A stretch of DNA of 64,000 nt. Origin: Hymenobacter glacieicola (GTDB lineage Bacteria > Bacteroidota > Bacteroidia > Cytophagales > Hymenobacteraceae). Below the pieces are notes generated by a model, which was given only the letters and a program-made list of their open reading frames with translations, was not told the DNA's origin and searched no databases. Each line of letters starts with the position of its first letter. The first letter of the stretch is position 1. Positions 1 to 9,262 of the stretch are shown one piece after another. A program made the translations under genes and the position numbers. Where the stretch lies: NCBI RefSeq assembly GCF_014640315.1, contig NZ_BMGS01000006.1, forward strand, positions 280,141-344,140, written 5' to 3'.

Positions 1-1486
1 CGCCCTTTGTTGCCAGGGGCGTATTGGTGGGCGTAAGCGACCAGCGTTGGCAACTACAGCCATTGTAGTCCCACAGCCCCAGCTGCTGCCCGGCGGCAGT
101 TGAGGCGTTGGGCACTTCCACTACCCGGTTGCCATTAGCCGACGCCAGAACTAAAGTCCCATCATTGGCGCGGTCGATGCGAAAGCGCTGGCAGGGTAAG
201 CCGTTGTAGGCAAACAACTGCAGCTTAGACCCCGCATCTGGGGAACAACCTGAAACGTCGGCGGCTAACCCGCCCAAAGCGTTGGTGATTTTATATTCAC
301 CGTTGCCTAAGGCGGTGAAGTCCCAGCGCTGACAGTCCAAGCCAGCCGCGGTACCCTGGGCAATCATCTGCCCCGAAACGCCCGTGCAGCCCCAGGCATC
401 CCAAATCAGGTTGCTGTTCTGGTTTTTGATTTCGTACCGGCCTGCCGTCACCCAGTCTCGGCTTACTACGGGCCATCCGGCCGTGCTCCACGTGAGTTTA
501 GCTAACCCCAACTTAGGGTCGCCCCGGTCCTCGTTGTCATAATAGTGGTGCGAGAAGTAGTTCACGCCCCCTTCTTGGAAGATGCCTGCGTGGCCAGGCC
601 CCGTGTAGCGCCCCCCGCTGTTGAGTACCATCGTGCCTCCGCCGTTGTTTAGGTCAGTGCCCGCCTGATCAAGGAAGGGACCCGTAGGCGAACTAGAGCG
701 ACCTACCAGGATGTGATAGGTGCTGCTGCTGCCTTGGCAGCAGTTGCCGCGGTTAATGAAGAGGTAGTAATACGCGTCGTGCTTAGTTAGGAAGGCCGCT
801 TCCACTACGCTGCCCGCGTTGTTTGCTACGGCTACTTGTGGGGTATTAGTGCCATTGAGAAATTTGCCCGTGCTGGCATTGAGTTGGACCACGCGCAGCC
901 CCCCGAAAAAGGAGCCGTAGGTAAACCATACGTCATTATTGGTGTCGCGGAAAACGGCCGGATCAATGGCGTTAACGGCGCTGCTGGCCGTGGTAGATAC
1001 TACCTCGCCCTGATCTTCCCACTTATAGTTAGGGCTGGCGGGGTCAAGCGTGACGTTGGTAGCCAAGCCAATGGCTGATACCTTGGAGCCGAAGGAGGAA
1101 CAAGAATAGTACAAGTAGTACTTGCCATTCATGAAAATGCACTCCGGGGCCCAGAAGTTGCCCGTAAAGCCAGGTACCTTGGTATTGATCCAGCTGGGGT
1201 AGGCATTGTTAACAAATACCGCGCGCGGCCCTGGCGTCCAGTTCACCAGATCGGTGGAGTACATGCTGTAAATGCCCTGACCAGTGGCAAATATCCAGTA
1301 CTTGTTGCCCTCCTTTACGATAGTAGACGGGTCATGCACGCCGGTAAAACCCTGCAGAGCATAAGCCGGCCGGCCAAGACCGAGCAGGAGTAGCGTTAGG
1401 CCTACCAGCACCGGCAGACGACGGTAGACGCTCCGTAATGTATGCCGCAGGCTACCACGCTGGGACAAGAGAAGAAGTAGGTTCAT
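1..1486 (-). CDS. GH43 arabinanase with ricin-type lectin domain (3' end beyond window)
   Basis: Reading the minus strand from ATG at 1486 gives 495 codons that stay open to the window edge, so the C-terminus is missing. A hydrophobic segment (about residues 24-44) looks like a signal peptide. Residues about 46-340 are a GH43 five-blade propeller with the family triad: D52 in HDP, D175 in AIDP and E229 in VEA. The spacing and the paired Cys (CCQG) resemble the endo-arabinanase at 12924-13940. Residues about 345-485 form a ricin B-like beta-trefoil with three QRW/QRF repeats (386, 433, 480), likely carbohydrate binding. A Thr/Pro linker follows; a type IX secretion tail beyond the edge is plausible but unseen. 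Last gene of the susC-susD-GH43-GH43 run, 43 bp after the previous gene. Likely function: secreted endo-1,5-alpha-L-arabinanase. Confidence 0.85.
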   Translation of the reverse strand, partial: MNLLLLLSQRGSLRHTLRSVYRRLPVLVGLTLLLLGLGRPAYALQGFTGVHDPSTIVKEGNKYWIFATGQGIYSMYSTDLVNWTPGPRAVFVNNAYPSWINTKVPGFTGNFWAPECIFMNGKYYLYYSCSSFGSKVSAIGLATNVTLDPASPNYKWEDQGEVVSTTASSAVNAIDPAVFRDTNNDVWFTYGSFFGGLRVVQLNASTGKFLNGTNTPQVAVANNAGSVVEAAFLTKHDAYYYLFINRGNCCQGSSSTYHILVGRSSSPTGPFLDQAGTDLNNGGGTMVLNSGGRYTGPGHAGIFQEGGVNYFSHHYYDNEDRGDPKLGLAKLTWSTAGWPVVSRDWVTAGRYEIKNQNSNLIWDAWGCTGVSGQMIAQGTAAGLDCQRWDFTALGNGEYKITNALGGLAADVSGCSPDAGSKLQLFAYNGLPCQRFRIDRANDGTLVLASANGNRVVEVPNASTAAGQQLGLWDYNGCSCQRWSLTPTNTPLATKG

Positions 1487-1529
1487 AGTGGTGGGAAGTA
1501 AGAAGAACAGAATGGATAACTGCCAGCCG

Positions 1530-2606
1530 TTATTCGCCGCTGGGGCGGGGCAGAAGGGTGTTGATGGCCACGGGCACGCCAAAGTTGGGAGTGCCGTCGG
1601 GGTTCCAGGTAAACCTCTGCATGCGCGGGTTACGCTTTTCCACGCAGCCTTCGTTGGGGTTGGAGTTGGCGTGGTACAGAATCCAGTCTTCCGTGCCGTC
1701 CTTCGACTGAAAAAAGGAGTTGTGGCCCGTGGCGTAGGCCCGGCCGGCAGGATTTTGGGAGAATACCGGCCGCGCCGATTTGGTCCAGGAGGTAGGCAGC
1801 GTCGGGTCGGCTGTGGCACTGGTTGTGAGCAGGCCCAGCGCGTACTGGTCGGTGCCGCAAAAGCTAGCCGAGTACACCAAGAAGGTGTTGGTGCCGTGCT
1901 TCAGAATTTCCGGTCCTTCGTTTACTCCGAAGCCATTGGCTTCCCAGTTAAACTCGGGGTGAGAAAGCTCCACTCGCGGCCCCGTCAGCGTCCACGGATT
2001 GCTCATCAGAGAAATATAGAGTCGCTGTACGGCGTCCGTACCGTTGTGCCCCGACCAGATAAAATAGCGCTTGTTGTTTTGCTCCAGTACCGTGCCGTCA
2101 ATGGCCCAGAAATCGGCGCCCGGGCTTGCAATCTGGCCTTTGTCTACCCACGTGCCAGTGGTTGGGTCAGCGGCCGAATTTTCCAGTACCCAGGTTCGCT
2201 GCCGGCCCAGGTCCGTGCCAGCCGGCCCCGCTGAATAGTAGATGTACCACTTGCCATCCAGGAAGTATAACTCCGGCGCCCACAAGTTGCCCGAAGCTGG
2301 CCCCGCGGGCGGAGGCGTCCAAGCCACCACACTGGAAGTTGAGCCTAACTCCGACATGTTGGCCGTTTTCCAAATGCGCAGGTTCGTGTTAGTGGTGTGC
2401 AGGTAGTAATACATCCCATCTTTATAATACACCCACGGGTCGGGGCCCGAGGGCAGGAGCGGGTTAGAGAAGGAGGTGCCAAGACCTGGCGTAACTACCG
2501 GCGGCGAGGTTGTGGTGTTTGCTTCCTTCTCACAGCTCAGTAGGCCTAGTATCACCAGCAGGACTGGCAATCGGTGACGCAGCAATACGCCAAAAGATAG
2601 ATTCAT
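1530..2606 (-). CDS. GH43 lipoprotein, probable exo-alpha-L-arabinofuranosidase
   Basis: 358 aa. I start at the ATG at 2606, because an N-terminal hydrophobic stretch then ends in a lipobox LLSC (Cys25), giving a normal lipoprotein signal; the upstream in-frame ATG at 2663 adds 19 non-signal residues. The GH43 triad is visible as D56 (GPDPW), D170 (AIDG) and E230 (NEGP). The motifs LWAPEL, WSGHNG and the late GHNSF are those of GH43 enzymes that remove arabinofuranose from arabinan ends. Probably anchored at the cell surface or in the periplasm. It lies 105 bp behind susD, with a hairpin in the gap, and just before the GH43-ricin gene, so it belongs to the polysaccharide utilisation locus. 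Exo versus endo mode is inferred from family resemblance only. Confidence 0.85.
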   Translation of the reverse strand: MNLSFGVLLRHRLPVLLVILGLLSCEKEANTTTSPPVVTPGLGTSFSNPLLPSGPDPWVYYKDGMYYYLHTTNTNLRIWKTANMSELGSTSSVVAWTPPPAGPASGNLWAPELYFLDGKWYIYYSAGPAGTDLGRQRTWVLENSAADPTTGTWVDKGQIASPGADFWAIDGTVLEQNNKRYFIWSGHNGTDAVQRLYISLMSNPWTLTGPRVELSHPEFNWEANGFGVNEGPEILKHGTNTFLVYSASFCGTDQYALGLLTTSATADPTLPTSWTKSARPVFSQNPAGRAYATGHNSFFQSKDGTEDWILYHANSNPNEGCVEKRNPRMQRFTWNPDGTPNFGVPVAINTLLPRPSGE

Positions 2607-2648
2607 TGTAGTATCAGCAGAGCGTAAGCAGGTAGGGTTACTAGAAGT

Positions 2649-2685
2649 AAACAGCCGCTCCAAGCAGGGCCCAGAGCGGCTGTTT
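2649..2685 (-). terminator. intra-operon hairpin between susD and GH43
   Basis: A perfect 12-bp stem (2649-2660 with 2674-2685) lies 27 bp downstream of the susD stop. In the minus-strand transcript it is followed by only a short U run (UUUACUUC). It may be a partial terminator or an RNA-stability element that keeps susCD mRNA above that of the downstream GH43 genes. Confidence 0.45.
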
Positions 2686-2711
2686 AAGTGTATTTAGTTA
2701 CTGATAGTGGC

Positions 2712-4289
2712 TTAATAGCCAGGGTTTTGCTTCAGGTTTGGGTCGATGGCAAGATCCCGGCGCGGAATGGGCAGCAGCTTGGATACGCCTAACCGGAAGT
2801 TTGTGAAGTCAGCGTCGCGGGACCGTAGCTCACTAATACCAGCGGCATCATCCATTAGACCATAGCGCAGGATATCAAACCAGCGGGTGCCTTCCCCAGC
2901 CAGCTCCTTAGCGCGTTCCAGACGGATGAGCTGGCGCAGCTGGGTTTGGGAAGCATTCGTTAAAGGAGCCAGGTTTACGCGGGCACGCACTTGGTTGATC
3001 AGGGGTAGCGCAGCGCCGGTTTGTCCAAGTTCGGTAAGCGCTTCGGCCTGCATAAGTAGCACGTCGGCGTAGCGAATAACCCGGAAGTTGTACCCCGAAG
3101 AGAAGTTCTCCAGCGGGTCATCCGGGCGGGCAGGGTTGTAGGATACCTCCCGGTCGCTGAGGTACTTGCGCCAGTAAAGTTGGTCAGTCCGCCAGGAAAA
3201 CTTGCGAATCTGAGTGGCCTCGGCGAAAGTCACTCCATAAAACCGGTCTGGGTTGCCCGCGTGAATGATGTTCATGTCGCGGCGGGGGTCAATCAGGTGA
3301 CGGGTCCGGCTGCCGGGGGCAAAGGTAGTGGTGGAGTCCGTGTAGGCATCCAGAAGCCACCGACGAGGCTGTACGTCGGCGAAGGTGGCGCCGGGAGGGC
3401 CAAAGAAGTTAGGCCGGTCGTGAGTTTCCGAGGAGGAAGCATTGTCCTGTCCTTGCCCTACCTCAAGCCGCGTATTATTTTCGTTGGTGAACTGCACCTC
3501 GAATACCGACTCGCGGTTGTTCTCGTTGCTTTGCGTGAAGTTATCCACGTAGTTGGGTACCAGCGAGTATTGCCCGGAGCTTATAATCTGGGCGAATATA
3601 CCGGAGGCCTCTGTCCACTTGCGCTGCTGCATGTACACCTTGGCCAGCAGGGCCTGAGCCGAGCCCTTCGTAGCGCGGCCTTTATCCGAATCGGGGTAAG
3701 AAAACGGCAGGTCCGGGATGATGGCTTGGAGCTCGGAAATCAGGAAAGCTTCCGTCTGGGCTTGCGTAGCCTGGGGCGCCCGGGTTGCCAGGGTTGGCTC
3801 CACGGTAATCAGGGGTACATTGCCAAAGAAATAGGCCAAATCAAAATAAGACAGGGCCCGGACAAACCGGGCTTCGGCCACTAGGCGCTTTTTGAGCGTC
3901 TCCTCCATCTGAATGTCGGGCACGTGGGTAATTACCTGGTTGGTCCGGTAAATAGTCCGGTAGTAATCATTCCACGCAAACGAGGAGATGAAGAAATCCA
4001 CGTCGGGTTGGATGAAGCGGGTAAAGTCGGCCAGGGCTACGAACGGGCTTTGGCTGTACGATTCATCGGAGCGGTGAGCCATGAAGTGCCAGCTGCGGTA
4101 GTAGCAGGCAAACTGCTGCAGTCCGGAGTAGCAGGCAAATACCCCTTTTATGGCATCCGTTTCAGTTTTCCAGAACTGATCGGTGGTGGGGGCGTTAGGA
4201 TTGGACTGATCCAGTAGGTCCTTCTCGCAAGCCGTAGTCATGAACAGGCTACCCGCGAGTAAAAGGGCGGCTATTTTATTGGTTTTCAT
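2712..4289 (-). CDS. SusD/RagB family glycan-binding lipoprotein
   Basis: 525 aa, usual length for the family. The N-terminus is a lipoprotein signal with Cys21 after MTTA. The body has the SusD tetratricopeptide-rich layout, and the C-terminus carries the family signature LLPIPRRDLAIDPNLKQNPGY-like ending. SusD proteins sit as a lid over the SusC barrel and capture oligosaccharides at the cell surface. It lies 62 bp downstream of the SusC gene on the same strand. From the surrounding GH43/GH51 genes, the ligand is probably arabinan or arabino-oligosaccharide; this is inference from context. Confidence 0.95.
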   Translation of the reverse strand: MKTNKIAALLLAGSLFMTTACEKDLLDQSNPNAPTTDQFWKTETDAIKGVFACYSGLQQFACYYRSWHFMAHRSDESYSQSPFVALADFTRFIQPDVDFFISSFAWNDYYRTIYRTNQVITHVPDIQMEETLKKRLVAEARFVRALSYFDLAYFFGNVPLITVEPTLATRAPQATQAQTEAFLISELQAIIPDLPFSYPDSDKGRATKGSAQALLAKVYMQQRKWTEASGIFAQIISSGQYSLVPNYVDNFTQSNENNRESVFEVQFTNENNTRLEVGQGQDNASSSETHDRPNFFGPPGATFADVQPRRWLLDAYTDSTTTFAPGSRTRHLIDPRRDMNIIHAGNPDRFYGVTFAEATQIRKFSWRTDQLYWRKYLSDREVSYNPARPDDPLENFSSGYNFRVIRYADVLLMQAEALTELGQTGAALPLINQVRARVNLAPLTNASQTQLRQLIRLERAKELAGEGTRWFDILRYGLMDDAAGISELRSRDADFTNFRLGVSKLLPIPRRDLAIDPNLKQNPGY

Positions 4290-4351
4290 TTAGAGCTAGA
4301 AAAAGCGGTGGGAAGTGGGATACGGGTAAGCACCCGGCGCGCCGGGAGGCG

Positions 4352-7300
4352 TTAGAAGTTGACCTGCAGGCCGCCCGTGAAGCTGCGCACGTTGGGGTAG
4401 GCACTGAAGTCAACTCCGCGGCTAAAGAAGCCGGTACCAGTAACTTCCGGGTCGTAGCCCGTATAGTCTGTGATGGTGAATACGTTACGACCCGTTACGT
4501 ACACCCGTATGCTACCCAGGCTGGGCACTTTGCTGGTTAGCGTTTTGGGGAAGGTGTAACCCAGCTGAATGTTGCGCAGCCGGATGTAGGAGCCGTCTTC
4601 CAGCCAGCGCGTGGTGTTGGCCAAGGAGTTAGAGGAGGCCGCCCGACCTAAGTTGCCCAGGCCCCCACCTTGCAGCAAGCGAGGGGTAGTAGAGGAAGGG
4701 TTTTCCGGCGTCCAGGGCTCTACGTCAGCGTTGTAGTTGTTGGGGCCAGCGTAGCTTTCCAGGTCCCGGCGGGCAGAGTTGTAAATTTTGTTGCCGCTCG
4801 ATGAGTTAAAGAAAACGGACAGATCAAAGCCTTTGAAGCCGGCCGTTAGGTTTAGTCCCATCAGTAGGTTAGGAATAGACCTGCCGGAATACACTGCGTC
4901 GCTGTTGGTAATATTTCCGTCGCCGTTGGTGTCTTTGTAGCGCACATCCCCGGGTGAGGCATAGGGCTGAATAATCGTGCCGGCGGCATTCTTATGGTTG
5001 TTTACTTCTTCCTGCGACTGGAAGATGCCGTCAAACGGAATCAGGAAAAACTCCCCCAGAGAAGTACCTACTGCCGAACGCGTGAACAGCTCCCCGCCTT
5101 CAAATACCTGACCTTCCACGGGCACCGCCGTTAGCTTGTTTTTTACAGTGGTTAGGGTAAAGTCAGCGCCGTAAGTGAAGGCTTTCCGGTTTTCGTGGTA
5201 GCCTAGGGCTACTTCCAGCCCCCGGTTCTCAATGTCACCGGCGTTCTGATAGAGCGCCTGACCGAAGTGGCCTAGGTAAGTCAGCACTTGCACTGGAGCC
5301 AGCGCGTTGCGGGTTTGCGAAACGTAGTAATCCGTGGCAAGCGTCAAGCGGTCATCCAGCACACTCAGGTCCAAACCAATGTTTTTCGTGTACCGGTCTT
5401 CCCAACGAATGTCGGGGCTGGGTAGGGCCAGCTGCGAGGCACCATTTACAATGGTTTGGCTGGTACCGATAACGTAGTTCACGTTCTGGCCAACGATGGG
5501 GTAGGGTAAGTAGCTGCCACCATACAGGCCATTTAGGGCGTCGTTGCCATTGGATCCATAGCTGGCCCGCAGTTTCAGGTTATTGATGGCGGGAACGGCA
5601 TTCTTGAAGAAGCCCTCCTCGCTGATGCGCCAGCCCACAGAAGCGGCCCCGAAATTACCCCAGCGGTTTTGTGGAGTAAAGCGCGAGGAACCATCCCGGC
5701 GCCCACTTACCGACAAGAGGTAGCGGTTCTTAAAATCGTAGGTGGCCTGCGCAAAAAAGGAGCGTTTGGTGTATTTAAATGAGCTACCCCCTATAACGCC
5801 TTTCTCCTGGCCCGAGCCTAGCTCGAAATAGTACTGAGGCGAGCTAGTAAAGCCCTGCGCCCCCGCCTGCACGTTATGCTGACGGTAGCTTTGCTCGGAG
5901 TAGCCAGCCACCGCATTAATGCTGTGGTCGCCAAACTGCTTGGTGAAATTCAAGCTGTTTTCGCCCAGCAAAAACAAGTCGTAACCCAAAAATTCGTTGA
6001 GGCTGGAGGTAGCAATGGGTGTGTTTTGCCGCAAAATACCTTCCTGCTGAGCATCGGCATTGCTGTAGGTGTGCCCATCCATAGCCACATTCAGCCGGTA
6101 GCTCAGAAAGTCAAAGAAGGAAAAATCGGTGCTGATGTTGCCAGCCAGGCGGTTATCGGATTGGGTGCGGCGCAGGAGCTGCTGGGCCCCAATGGGGTTG
6201 GTAGCGAAGGTGTTAAGGGCGGGCGAACCAGTGCCAAAGCCGCCCGTGTTGGCGGCATCGTACACCGGAATATTCGGAATCATCGTCAGAATGTCGATGA
6301 AGGGCGCGCCATTTAGCAACGTGGCGTCCAAGTGGGTAAGCTGGACGTTCTCCTGGAACTTCAATCGGCCCCGAGTCAACCCCGAGTTCAGACGGAGGCT
6401 GTATCGCTTGAAATCCGGACCTTTGGCAATGCCTTCCTGATGGAAGAACTCGCCCGAAACCAGGAAGTTAGTAGCTGTTTTCTCGCCGGCGCTACCCCCT
6501 GACAGCGACAGGTTGTAATCTTCAATGATACCTGTCTGAAAAAACTCATTTTGCCAGTCCGTGTCAACATTCGGGTTGAAGGCTCCACCCGGACCTTTTA
6601 CTGCCCCAGGCAGGCTATTCTGCCCGTTAAAGAGCGGGTCAAGCCCCGCGTTCCGGTAAGCAATAACCGCACGGTCGGCCCATTCACTGGCATTAGTCAG
6701 GTTGTAGCGCTTGTACACCTGGTCCACGCCCCGGTACCCATTAAAGCTGATGGCAGGAGCGCCGGCCCGGCCCTTCTTGGTGGTAATTTGAATAACTCCG
6801 TTGGCCCCACGCGAACCGTATACGGCTGTGGAGGAAGCATCTTTCAAGATGTTCAGGCTTTCGATGTCATTGGGGTTCAAATCCCGGATGTTATCTGTCC
6901 ACAAGCCGTCAATCACGTAAAGCGGGCCGCTGCTGGCATTACCTAGCGTGCCAATACCGCGGATATTCACGATAGGAGCATCACCCGGGCCACCGGAACC
7001 TGTTACTTGTACGCCAGGTAAACGTCCCTGCAATGCTTGTGTGGTCGTGGCAACGGGGGCTTTATTGGCTTCTTTGACGTCAAGACTGCTGACGGCACTG
7101 GTTACGTTCTGGCGATTCTCTGTTAGGTAGCCCACTACCACTACCTCGGAGAGGCTGCGGCTGTCGGGAGCGAGGGCCACATTTACCGAGGTGCGGCCGC
7201 TGACGGGCACTTCCTGGGCAGTGTAGCCTACAAAGGAAAACTGCAGCGTGCCATTGTCGGGGGCCGTTAGCGTGAAGCGGCCGTCGGCATCGGTTTGGGT

Positions 7301-7525
7301 GCCGACAGTGGAGCCTTTTACAATAACGTTCACGCCCGGTAGGCCGCTTCCCTTCTCATCCACAACGCGGCCTGAGACGGTAATATCAGCGCGGGAAGCT
7401 GCTAGCTGATGAGTAGGAGAATCACTGGTAATGCCAACGCCGTGGGCTAAGGCAGGCTGCAAGGGTAGGCAGCAGAGCAGGGCTGGGATGGTGGCCCGAC
7501 GCATCTTGGGTATAGGCTTTTTCAT
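4352..7525 (-). CDS. SusC/RagA family TonB-linked outer membrane transporter
   Basis: 1057 aa. An N-terminal signal peptide ends near ALA (residue 27). A carboxypeptidase-regulatory-like beta-sandwich follows (about residues 48-118, with SGRVVDEKGSGLPGVNV), then the SusC box EVVVVGY (about 127-133), a TonB plug (about 140-250) and a large beta-barrel ending in the terminal Phe (LQVNF). It imports oligosaccharides across the outer membrane using TonB energy, with the SusD protein encoded next to it. It is the first gene of the susC-susD-GH43-GH43 unit. Two LacI-type operators lie 32-72 bp before the start codon, so induction by the regulator at 17447 is likely. Confidence 0.95.
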   Translation of the reverse strand: MKKPIPKMRRATIPALLCCLPLQPALAHGVGITSDSPTHQLAASRADITVSGRVVDEKGSGLPGVNVIVKGSTVGTQTDADGRFTLTAPDNGTLQFSFVGYTAQEVPVSGRTSVNVALAPDSRSLSEVVVVGYLTENRQNVTSAVSSLDVKEANKAPVATTTQALQGRLPGVQVTGSGGPGDAPIVNIRGIGTLGNASSGPLYVIDGLWTDNIRDLNPNDIESLNILKDASSTAVYGSRGANGVIQITTKKGRAGAPAISFNGYRGVDQVYKRYNLTNASEWADRAVIAYRNAGLDPLFNGQNSLPGAVKGPGGAFNPNVDTDWQNEFFQTGIIEDYNLSLSGGSAGEKTATNFLVSGEFFHQEGIAKGPDFKRYSLRLNSGLTRGRLKFQENVQLTHLDATLLNGAPFIDILTMIPNIPVYDAANTGGFGTGSPALNTFATNPIGAQQLLRRTQSDNRLAGNISTDFSFFDFLSYRLNVAMDGHTYSNADAQQEGILRQNTPIATSSLNEFLGYDLFLLGENSLNFTKQFGDHSINAVAGYSEQSYRQHNVQAGAQGFTSSPQYYFELGSGQEKGVIGGSSFKYTKRSFFAQATYDFKNRYLLSVSGRRDGSSRFTPQNRWGNFGAASVGWRISEEGFFKNAVPAINNLKLRASYGSNGNDALNGLYGGSYLPYPIVGQNVNYVIGTSQTIVNGASQLALPSPDIRWEDRYTKNIGLDLSVLDDRLTLATDYYVSQTRNALAPVQVLTYLGHFGQALYQNAGDIENRGLEVALGYHENRKAFTYGADFTLTTVKNKLTAVPVEGQVFEGGELFTRSAVGTSLGEFFLIPFDGIFQSQEEVNNHKNAAGTIIQPYASPGDVRYKDTNGDGNITNSDAVYSGRSIPNLLMGLNLTAGFKGFDLSVFFNSSSGNKIYNSARRDLESYAGPNNYNADVEPWTPENPSSTTPRLLQGGGLGNLGRAASSNSLANTTRWLEDGSYIRLRNIQLGYTFPKTLTSKVPSLGSIRVYVTGRNVFTITDYTGYDPEVTGTGFFSRGVDFSAYPNVRSFTGGLQVNF

Positions 7526-7557
7526 GTAAGAGGGTGTGGGAATTATGGAAAGACTAA

Positions 7558-7571
7558 CACAATCGTTTGTG
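7558..7571. promoter_or_regulatory. LacI-type operator, susC proximal copy
   Basis: CACAATCGTTTGTG, two mismatches from the perfect palindrome CACAATCGATTGTG-type consensus seen at 17230. The site lies 33 bp upstream of the susC start codon. It is the exact reverse complement of the second copy at 7584-7597. Confidence 0.75.
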
Positions 7572-7583
7572 TTTATTTTACTT

Positions 7584-7597
7584 CACAAACGATTGTG
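7584..7597. promoter_or_regulatory. LacI-type operator, susC distal copy
   Basis: CACAAACGATTGTG, identical to the copy before transketolase (12888). Together with 7558-7571 it forms a 15-bp perfect inverted repeat (7557-7571/7584-7598). The centres are about 26 bp apart, which suggests cooperative binding at the susC promoter. Confidence 0.75.
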
Positions 7598-7892
7598 TAC
7601 TGGGTCACAAAAAAAGGCTCGATGAGAAATACGGACCTGGGAGGGCTGGGAGGAATATTTGGGTAAGAAACCGCTCTTCCGCAGCAGTGATAACTTGCGT
7701 GAGTAAGATTAGCGAAATCGTAACAAATAACCAATAAATTATTACAGGTCTTTTTTAGCACACACTGCTATTATTAAAAATGTAGCGTGACTACCTATAT
7801 AATCTAGAGTAAGAGATGCTATGCGTTTAAGAAAAACATACCCTGCGGAAATGCCCTCTACTATAAACAGGTATCCGGCTATCACTATAGAG

Positions 7893-9104
7893 TTACTCGA
7901 GAAATACGTTCGCGGAAGCCGGTGGGAGCTGCCCTTGAGGCCGGGTCGCAACTTTAGAGGAAATAGGCTGTAATTCTGCCCGAACTGCCAGTAACCCAAT
8001 AGCAGCGCCCAGCCCAGCTACGAGGGCAAACGACACACGCAAGTTCAGAGCTTCCGCTACTAGTCCAATTAGGGGCGGCCCCAGCAGAAACCCCAGGTAA
8101 CCAATGGAGGACACTGTAGCCAAAGCCACGCCCGGCGACACCGTCGTAGATTGACCAGCGGCGCTGTACGCCAGCGGCGTAACGGAGGCAATGCCGAAAC
8201 CCACCAACAGAAACCCTACCCCGGCGGGCACTACTGATGGCCAAATCACCGCCAGCAGCAACCCAAGCGTAATCAGGGCGCTGCTGAGTTGCAGCATGCG
8301 GCTGGTTCCAAAGCGGTGGGTGAAGTAATCGGAGATGAAGCGGCCCAGGGCCATGGTACTCATGCAGGCCACGTATCCAGCCGTAACCAGGGAGGCATCT
8401 GGCCGCACTACCTTCTGAAAGTACACTCCGCTCCAGTCAAACATGCAACCCTCGCAGAGCATTCCACAAAAGGCAATCAGGCCAATGCGTACCAGGTAGG
8501 GCTCTGGGCGGCGTAGGCTAGGTCCGCCTGCATCAGGGCGGGTATCCAGGGGCAGGGTACGCTGGTGGGCCAGCAAGGTGAGCAGCAGCCCACCACCCGT
8601 AATGAGCAGAAAGTGCTGGAGCGGGGTGTAGCGCCAGTGAAGTAGGAGGGTGCCCACAGCCCCACCCAGAAAGCCGGCCAGACTCCACAGCCCGTGGAAG
8701 GAAGCCATGATGGGTTTGCCGTACGCCGCCTGTACGCCAATGGCTTGGGTGTTCACGGAAATGTTGAGCAGATTGCCCGCAAAGCCAAAAAGCACCAGGC
8801 TACCCGCCAAACTCCAGAAGCCCCCGGCCCAGCCTAACAAAGGCAAAAAGCCAGCGTACAGGCAGGTAGCCGTCAGCACTATCAGCCGGCTGCCGTACGT
8901 ATGGACCAGCCAGCCCGCTACCGGCAGCGCCAGCATGGAGCCCACGGGCAAAGCCAGCAGCAATTGGCCCAGTTCGCCTTCACTAAGCTTGAGCTGCAGC
9001 CCGATGTCGGGAATGCGGGAAGCCCAGGAGGCGAAACACAGGCCGGCCACAAAGAATAGGGCGCTAACTGCTACCCGGTGCTGGACGGGAGTACGCTCCG
9101 CCAT
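7893..9104 (-). CDS. MFS transporter (YbjJ-like), candidate pentose permease
   Basis: 403 aa with about 12 hydrophobic segments and the MFS two-bundle layout. Starts MAERTPVQHRVAVSALFF. The segment GNLLNISVNTQAI and the following FHGLWSLAGFLGG resemble the YbjJ/fucose-permease-like branch of the major facilitator superfamily. Acts in the inner membrane. It lies between transaldolase and susC inside the arabinan locus and no other inner-membrane sugar importer is present there, so uptake of L-arabinose or arabino-oligosaccharide is a reasonable inference. The substrate cannot be read from sequence. No operator copy was found directly before it; it may be read through from tal, 158 bp upstream. 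Confidence 0.75.
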   Translation of the reverse strand: MAERTPVQHRVAVSALFFVAGLCFASWASRIPDIGLQLKLSEGELGQLLLALPVGSMLALPVAGWLVHTYGSRLIVLTATCLYAGFLPLLGWAGGFWSLAGSLVLFGFAGNLLNISVNTQAIGVQAAYGKPIMASFHGLWSLAGFLGGAVGTLLLHWRYTPLQHFLLITGGGLLLTLLAHQRTLPLDTRPDAGGPSLRRPEPYLVRIGLIAFCGMLCEGCMFDWSGVYFQKVVRPDASLVTAGYVACMSTMALGRFISDYFTHRFGTSRMLQLSSALITLGLLLAVIWPSVVPAGVGFLLVGFGIASVTPLAYSAAGQSTTVSPGVALATVSSIGYLGFLLGPPLIGLVAEALNLRVSFALVAGLGAAIGLLAVRAELQPISSKVATRPQGQLPPASANVFLE

Positions 9105-9262
9105 AGAAAAACATGGTAAGAAAAAGCGGAGAGGGCCCCAGGCCTTCCCCGCTTCACGGTAACACTAGCAGTATTCACCAGCCGAAAAATGGCGCCGGGG
9201 CACTTACTTCAACAAGACCAGCAGGAGCTGAGGCTACCCCGGTTGCGCGGGTGGAAAGCCAG

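Larger units (their letters stand above)
7526..7892. other. susC upstream region
   Basis: 367 bp between the MFS gene stop and the susC start, more AT-rich than its flanks. The susC-proximal part contains the two operator copies described separately and presumably the susC promoter. I see no convincing gene in the remainder; the short open frames have no coding character. Confidence 0.6.
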
